A DNA stretch of 64,000 bases from Canna indica (taxonomy: Eukaryota; Streptophyta; Magnoliopsida; Zingiberales; Cannaceae). Location of the stretch: the NCBI GenBank assembly GCA_034359265.1, contig CP136890.1:100837501-100901500 (forward strand), written 5' to 3'. The notes beneath the pieces are model-generated. The model saw only the letters and a program-made list of their open reading frames with translations. It was not told the origin of the DNA and did no database searches. Position numbers and translations under genes: made by a program. This document shows, in pieces, positions 58,243 to 64,000 of this stretch. Numbering within the stretch: the stretch's first letter is position 1; each line of letters starts with the position of its first letter.

Positions 58243-61001
58243 TTACGCAATGAGAAACGGCAACACGGTTAACATGAAAGACTCGTAGGTGAAAGTCGCT
58301 GACCCTGAATACATGGTGTCTTTTTCCTTGAACTTCTCTGTCAGCCCCTGTAATACAGCAGTTGTTGATTCATGTAAATGAACAAGAGGAACATTGAAAA
58401 AATATACAAAAGAATCTAGCAAATATATATACCTTGACTGTGAGACAGCACCTGAATTAGAAAGCAAGACAAAAGATAGAAAAGTTAGTTGCGGATCTAT
58501 AGGCAAGCTAGTCAGTTCAGAAGAATTAATCTTAAATGTATCTCTTACTCGATGAAGTTATCATATTCAATGGCTTTGCTTTTGCCTCCGGATTTGTCAA
58601 ACTTGGTCACAAGCAAATCTAGAACTGTTGGGGAAACAGAAAAACCAAGGCTTAGAAGAGCCTCGCGAAGTTCTGCAGTGTCAATTCTACCACTTCTATC
58701 ACGATCAAACCTCTCAAAGATGTCCTGGAAAAGAAATAATCAATATATGTTCTACTACAACCAAGTAGCAGATAATGTACAATATGGACAACAGAGTGTT
58801 TTCATACCCTCCAGCTCTGAAGGCTGTAGAAGACAGACGTGAACTCTTTTGGTCCTATAAAAAATGCAAGGCACCAGAAAATAAGGTTTGATGTATTGTT
58901 ATGGGAATAGAAAAAAGTGATAATAATCAATAATTGATAACCATCTCAAAATATATGAAATTGAGAAAAAGCAAATTTGGAATTTGCAGTTGGAGATAAC
59001 TGCGAAAGTATGGAGTCTTTTTAGGCTTAAGACCAACTATACATATAAGACAAGATGGTCTCCTGAGAAAGTAATGCAATCAAACTAATATCCACTGATC
59101 CACAGGACTCCCATCTACAGAAAAAGTGAAATGTGCATAAAACAATAACAACTTAACAAGATGAATGTTGTCAGAAAAGATGAACTGTAATATTTCATCA
59201 ACCAGTCAACATAAAAAAGATGAAAAACATTTGCAATTATGCCCAATTCAGTGCAACAAAGAATTAGATTTTCCACAAATATGCTTAAATGGAGAAAAGA
59301 ATAATTAGAATGAGATAATTATGGTGTTCGAGTTCAGAAAACGCCATGCTTTCTTTAGAATGCCATAAGCACAATTTTTTAAGCACATGGAACAAGGTTA
59401 AGTATAAACCAAGTAGTTTGAAGGAAGCATATAAACATTATCAATTGTTATCATTTTTCTGCAAGTGGTCATTAATAGGTGAATTGATTGTTAAACTTCA
59501 TTCTTACACCTTTGATATGCTGCATGAGTTTTATTAGATACTGTTCAATAATACAATAGTTCCTAGGTACAATGTGGTTGGATATAATCAGACCCTTCAA
59601 ACCTGGAAGATGGATAACTAAAGAGAAAAGCTCAAGAATAGTAACCCAAATATTTTTCTTGGAAATAAATTGGTATTTACTTCTATAAGCATGCATATAG
59701 ATAATCCTTCTTGTTCTAGAAAATGCCTACTCAGGCGGTATGCTTTTGCAACATTCTAGGAGATTGATGCATGGAAACAATATCAAATTCCATAAGTTCC
59801 TGCCTGAGGTCCCCATCAATTACAGCCAAGCAATATCTGAAAGTCTCCACACAATTCTTTCGAAGTTATTAGAAGAATTTAAAGTGGTTTCACCTTCTCG
59901 AATCAAAATCTTCAAAGTTACTAGCAAAAAGATGAGAGCATGCAAGCAAAACACCTACGAGCTCATCAAGGCAATTAGCCCTCCCAAGTCCCGTTAAAAA
60001 TTATGCTACACTAACCAATGAGTGATGCCCTTACTATCAAAGTCCTAAGATTACTCATGGATCTTAGCCAATTGAATCCAAAGTTTGCGCACAGTAGCAC
60101 TCAGCGAACTACCCATGCTACCACGCACCGTTTAGGGCTTGAATCATGTCGATAAGGGGAATATAAAATTGCAACAGATTTGATAGAAGAAAACATTAAG
60201 AATTAAAAAAAGAAATGTTCCAAGAAGGATGGGAAAAAGTATCCCATTAATCCCTCTTCAATTGAATACAAGGTGCTTTAATTTCAAGATAAAAGAAGGA
60301 TAGGAAGAAGGGGAGAAGTGGAGGAGCTGACCAATTTTGCGGACATTTGAGGAGGTGAAGAGGTACATGAGGAGATGGACGGTCCTCAAGCTAAAGCTTT
60401 GGTTGTATGACGACAACGCCTGCTGCAGCTCCTTGTCGTCGATGAACCCGCTACCATCGTGATCCGCGGCCTTGAAGCATGCTACCACGTTCGGATCCGT
60501 TCCTGGTGGGAATACCGACGGCACCAACAACCCAAACGGGTTGCCGCCGCCGCTGCTGCTGCTGTACGCTCCCATAGGAGGCGGGGCCGACGCGGCCGGA
60601 GGAGGGGGTTGACCGTAGTACCCTGGTTGCCCGTAACCTCCATAACCATGAGGCTTCCCTTCCTTGGGAGGCTTATCGCCCGCTGGCACCTGATCATAGT
60701 ACCCAGGCTGCCCGTAGCCTGCGTAAGCCTGAGGCTTCCCGTCCTTGGGAGGCATCTCGCCCGCCGGAGGCTGGCCATAGTACGCGGGCTGGCCGTAGCC
60801 TCCATAGGCCTGAGGTTTCCCTTCCTTGGGGGGCTTCTCGCCCGAGGGCGGCGCCGAGGGAGTTGGGGCGCCGTAGGGCGGCGCGGAGGCGTAGGGCGAC
60901 GGCGGGGATCCGTAAGGCGGGTAAGCACCGTAGGGTTGGCTGCCGGGGGCCGGGGGAGCGCCGTAGGGAGAGTAGCCGGAGCCGGGAGGATAGCCTGCCA
61001 T
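58243..61001 (-). CDS. Penta-EF-hand calcium-binding protein (CML48/49/50-like), 338 aa, complete
   Basis: Five exons: 60332-61001, 58808-58854, 58549-58724, 58433-58451 and 58243-58347. They total 1017 bases in frame, and the 19-base fourth exon is confirmed by phase. The N-terminal 150 residues are rich in Gly, Pro and Tyr, with three tandem repeats of about 27 residues (EKPPKEGKPQAYGGYGQP type). Then follow a canonical EF hand DHDGSGFIDDKE, a second helix pair ending FYSLQSWR, another canonical loop DRDRSGRIDTAE, a degenerate hand (DKSGGKSKAIEYDNFIE) and a C-terminal segment YESFMLTVLPFLIA used for dimerisation in the PEF family. Such proteins are Ca sensors in cytosol or nucleus; partners are unknown here. 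A TATA box lies at 61054-61059. Confidence 0.95.
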
Positions 61002-61053
61002 CTGGATGTCGATCGATGCAAGGAGAAAAAGTCATTCGGTGAAATTGAATCGG

Positions 61054-61059
61054 TATATA
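61054..61059 (-). promoter_or_regulatory. TATA box of the EF-hand gene
   Basis: TATATA within TTATATACCG on the minus strand, about 53 bases upstream of the ATG at 61001. Confidence 0.55.
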
Positions 61060-62073
61060 AGTAGATAGCGTCTTTGTCGCAACGATATAAATACTTTTTG
61101 TCGCTTTAGCTTAGCCTTGAAGATTTATTTGCCGTTATAACGTTCAAAACGACGTCACGGACTCAAAACACTTTTTGGCTTTTCATCGCGGATTAAGTGA
61201 GACGCGGACGCGGTTTGTTGAACGCGCAAAGAGAGTGGGCTCCACACAAATTTTAGTTTAGTCCCTAATTCAGCTACTATTATAGTTCAGTCCCTTCAGA
61301 AACCCCAGTTTAATCAAATTGACGTTAGATGGGTCCTCGAGAACGCTGTCACGTGACTCACGTGATTTTTTTTATTTTTTTTCTGTAACTATTTCATTTA
61401 ATGTTAATTTTATTAACGATTAATTGGTCAGCCTCCGTAATTTATTCCGAAATTATGAATGTGCGTTGTAAATTTTGATAAAAGAACAGTGATGTGAGAA
61501 AATTGAAACTGCAAAATATTAGAGTGAAAAAAATTTATAAAAATATACGGACCAAATTAAAATAAAGTAACCTACGAGTACTAAAATTAAAAAACAATAA
61601 ATTTAAGAACCAATCAAAAAATAGTTTTTTTCGGGCGGATGCGAGTCAAAACTATGGTTTATTTTATGATGGACTCGTATCTCAACATCTGTGTATCTAT
61701 TTCTATCTTTTCATTAAATGACGAGAGAAATTAAGTTAAAGAAATAAACACATCACGGGGTATGATCGAGTCCAGTAAACTCGATCGCATCGCACCCGAT
61801 ATAGAATTAATCCAAAACTACTAACACGTAGATTAAGTATGTTGCGAGCGGATAACCGACGCAAATGCCAACGTAGAATTGTTGGAAAGATTTGATATTT
61901 GTGCTTATATATATAATATACTTTGAAAAGATACCTAGATTAACACATGCCGCAACATTTTGCACTGATCAATTCCAAAGAGCTAATTACCCACAACTTT
62001 GAAAACCCTACTATCCTGGTTTGTTCAACAAACTCGCGAATAGTAAGGATAAGTCTATATATAGCTAATTTAG
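61060..62073. other. Intergenic DNA between the EF-hand gene and polygalacturonase
   Basis: Positions 61250-61620 carry TTTAGTCCCTAATT-type and ACCAAATTAAAATAAAG-type words in opposite orientations, as in MITEs that also supply the MULE arms at 16.8 kb, but limits were not found. No coding exon seen. Confidence 0.4.
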
Positions 62074-64000
62074 CTAGAGACATGGAGGGGGGATTTGCAC
62101 ACCAAAAACTTTTCCTTGGGCATGAGTGCAAGATGCGGTGGTGGTCTTACAATCCATATCGTCCGAAGAACATGATAAATGTATATTATCAAGTTCAATG
62201 TTGCTACAAGGCACATCTTTGCTGCACAAAATATTCACCGCCAATCGTGTTCGCGATGTTCCGCTTATCCTACTGAACTTTACGTCGTTTATCTTCACTT
62301 TCGATGGCTGTAAATTGACTAATTAGAACAAGTATGCATGCACAAGATGATATATCTAGAATAGTTATGATCATGTACCTTACTTGAACAATAATCGTCT
62401 TCTCCGGGGCAATACTTTTGATCGATAATGATAGGATTAGCGACGTTGATCATTTTAACATCCTCAAACGTAAAATTACGTGCTTGACTTGCTAAAGAGC
62501 CTTGCCATGTCTTGATTCTTAGGCCATTGGTTGTTCCCTTGATGGTGCAATTCTTTACCACCAAGTCAACCACATCCATCTCATCGGCATACTTGCCCAA
62601 GCTTCCAACGCTGAAACAATATAATTCATATGAATAAATACTAAATAAGAAAAAGATACTAGAATGTTCTTGACGTTTGTTAACGGGTGCTATTTTGCTC
62701 ATATAATTAATTAATTTTAGCCGAACAATGTCTCTAACGTTCTAGAAATGGGTACTAAAATACTATTACCGTCAATATACACTTAATGGTACGTGGCACA
62801 TGAGTGAGCACTTAGATGTCATCCATGTGAAGAAGCTCCAGCCACGTCAAATTCCATATGCTACATCAGTTGAGACTCACCCATCCACTAACTCTCTCTT
62901 CCATATAGTGGATGGTGGATCTCAACTGACGTGATTCTGACATAATAGAAGCTCCATATGGACGACACCTAAGCGCACACTCATGTGCCACGTACCGTTA
63001 AGTAGGGGTGAAGCCAGAAAATTATTTCAAATGGGACAAAATATAAAATCGCATATCATGGGGGCAATTATATGACAAAAAAATAATTTTAGGGTGGCAA
63101 ATATAGTTAAATACTAGTATATATTCTATATATAGTAATATATATGTAATGAGGGCACCAATGTCGAGGAGGGGGGGTGCAATTGCCCCCGCTAATACAT
63201 TGGCTCCGCCCATGTCGTTAAGCGTACATATATTGATGGTAAGAGCATTTTAGTACCATTTTCTAGAACATTAGAGGTATTTTTCAGCTAAAATTAATTA
63301 TATGGGCAAAATAGCATATTTTTCTATTAAATATATCGCTCTATTTAATTAATCAAACTAACCTTATTCATTACCTGATCCCATGTCCTGGGCCACAAGT
63401 GATGTTGTAAATGGTGACACCCCTTGAACCTTGGCCGACAGAAATGCAATCATCCCCTGTGCCAATGACGGAGTTTCGGATAGTTATATTATGTGTGATC
63501 GACAAATGAATGCCGTCAGTGTTTTTACTTGTTCCGGGAGCATTGATCTCAAGGTCATGAATATCAATACTATCACATTTGTGGAGATTCATATGGAACG
63601 CCTTGCTATTTGTCAATTTAAGATCATAAACCTCCGCGTTGTTCACTTGGTGAAGCCTTAACGACTACAAAATAACGAATCTATTATGGTAATATATATA
63701 GTGATCAAAATTAGGGTTATAAAATAAATTAGAAAATAATTAAAATCATATAAATATTCTTACCGTGGCAGATAGCTTGCATGATTTAGTATCTTCGCAT
63801 TTGTTATCATCCCATGCTTGAGCACCTTGGCCATCCAATTCACCACCCCCACTTACTGATAACCTATTTAGACCATAGAACTTGATCCAATATTTGGCAT
63901 CCCCATCATTAATGAGGGACTTGAGCTTCCCTCTGATCTCAACTTTAGGGGACACTTGATCATGACAGGGCCCACCGAACTCAACCTGCCCCACCATGAA
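62074..64000 (-). CDS. Polygalacturonase (GH28), 3' part; 5' end beyond the window
   Basis: Four exons are visible: 63764 to beyond 64000, 63375-63664, 62379-62610 and 62074-62307, closing in frame. GH28 enzymes hydrolyse alpha-1,4 bonds of homogalacturonan in the cell wall. All four signature motifs are present in order: NTDG (APGTSKNTDGIHLS), GDDC (GTGDDCISVGQGSRG), GHG (CGPGHGI) and RIKTW (GLRIKTWQGS). The C-terminal Cys-rich part ends VFGVQIPPPCL. The exon pattern and the DVVDLVVKNC and SSDDMDCKT segments resemble plant exopolygalacturonases expressed in pollen, an inference only. The signal peptide lies outside. Intron 62611-63374 contains a foldback with a nested MITE. Confidence 0.93.
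62688..63316. mobile_element. Foldback element in the polygalacturonase intron
   Basis: The left end TGCTATTTTGCTCATATAAT and onward (about 62688-62810) is repeated inverted at the right end (about 63220-63316), including TTCTAGAAA and TACTAAAAT words. A second inverted pair (CACTCATGTGCCACGTACC and its partner near 62791) lies further in. A hAT MITE is inserted in one arm. Confidence 0.8.
63003..63214. mobile_element. hAT-type MITE nested in the foldback
   Basis: Flanking octamers CCGTTAAG (62995-63002) and TCGTTAAG (63215-63222) match at seven of eight positions. The ends read TAGGGGTGAAGCCAGAAA and, reversed, CATGGGCGGAGCCA. The interior matches the relic at 42371-42481 and the end type of the hAT element at 26469. 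Confidence 0.8.

Noticed and set aside
59740..59997. 85-codon open frame in EF-hand intron 1
   Set aside because: Protein-like look but no recognisable family and no supporting signals.
60459..61064. 201-codon Arg-rich plus-strand frame
   Set aside because: Antisense of the Gly/Pro/Tyr-rich first exon of the EF-hand gene.
1..64000. tRNA, rRNA or CRISPR-like features
   Set aside because: No cloverleaf with A and B box words, no rRNA segment and no spaced identical repeats of CRISPR type were seen; a tRNAscan run would settle the tRNA question.

Overview
This is nuclear DNA of a flowering plant. The multi-exon genes with GT-AG introns include plant-only ones: a Pol V-type RNA polymerase subunit 5, the chloroplast Mg-chelatase subunit CHLD and a plant annexin. 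The spacers are AT-rich and full of plant transposons (hAT, PIF/Harbinger-Tourist, Mutator-like, CACTA, LINE). I cannot fix the family or say whether it is a monocot or a eudicot.

Layout. 1-5.4 kb (-): 5' end of SAC3A, an mRNA-export (TREX-2 type) factor whose PCI domain lies beyond the window. 9.2-10.7 kb (+): complete six-exon annexin. 11.6-16.6 kb (-): complete four-exon NRPE5-like polymerase subunit, with a 1.4 kb Mutator-like foldback just upstream. 19.7-19.9 kb (-): 54-codon small ORF behind a long GAA tract. 22.3-41.5 kb: a tandemly duplicated segment carrying four copies of a small secreted LTP-like gene. In order these are A (intact), B (fused to a 12-unit tandem peptide exon), a pseudogene of A, and C (one peptide unit, frameshifted). 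The segment is broken up by a CACTA end, hAT, Tourist and Harbinger insertions and two LINEs. 44.0-57.4 kb (+): complete 15-exon CHLD. 58.2-61.0 kb (-): complete five-exon penta-EF-hand calcium-binding protein with a Gly/Pro/Tyr-rich N terminus. 62.1-64.0 kb (-): 3' part of a GH28 polygalacturonase, with a nested foldback/hAT insertion in an intron.

The housekeeping genes are independent single transcription units. The coherent system here is the LTP-like cluster. In B and C an LTP-like secreted domain is spliced to an exon encoding an Asp-Tyr/Pro/Asn-Pro-Arg motif that resembles tyrosine-sulfated plant peptide hormones of the PSY and RGF types. In B that exon has expanded to twelve 23-residue units. 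This is the best candidate for something undescribed; its peptide-hormone reading is inference from motif similarity.

Exon coordinates were derived by hand from splice signals and checked for reading-frame closure. Target-site duplications were read directly from the sequence.
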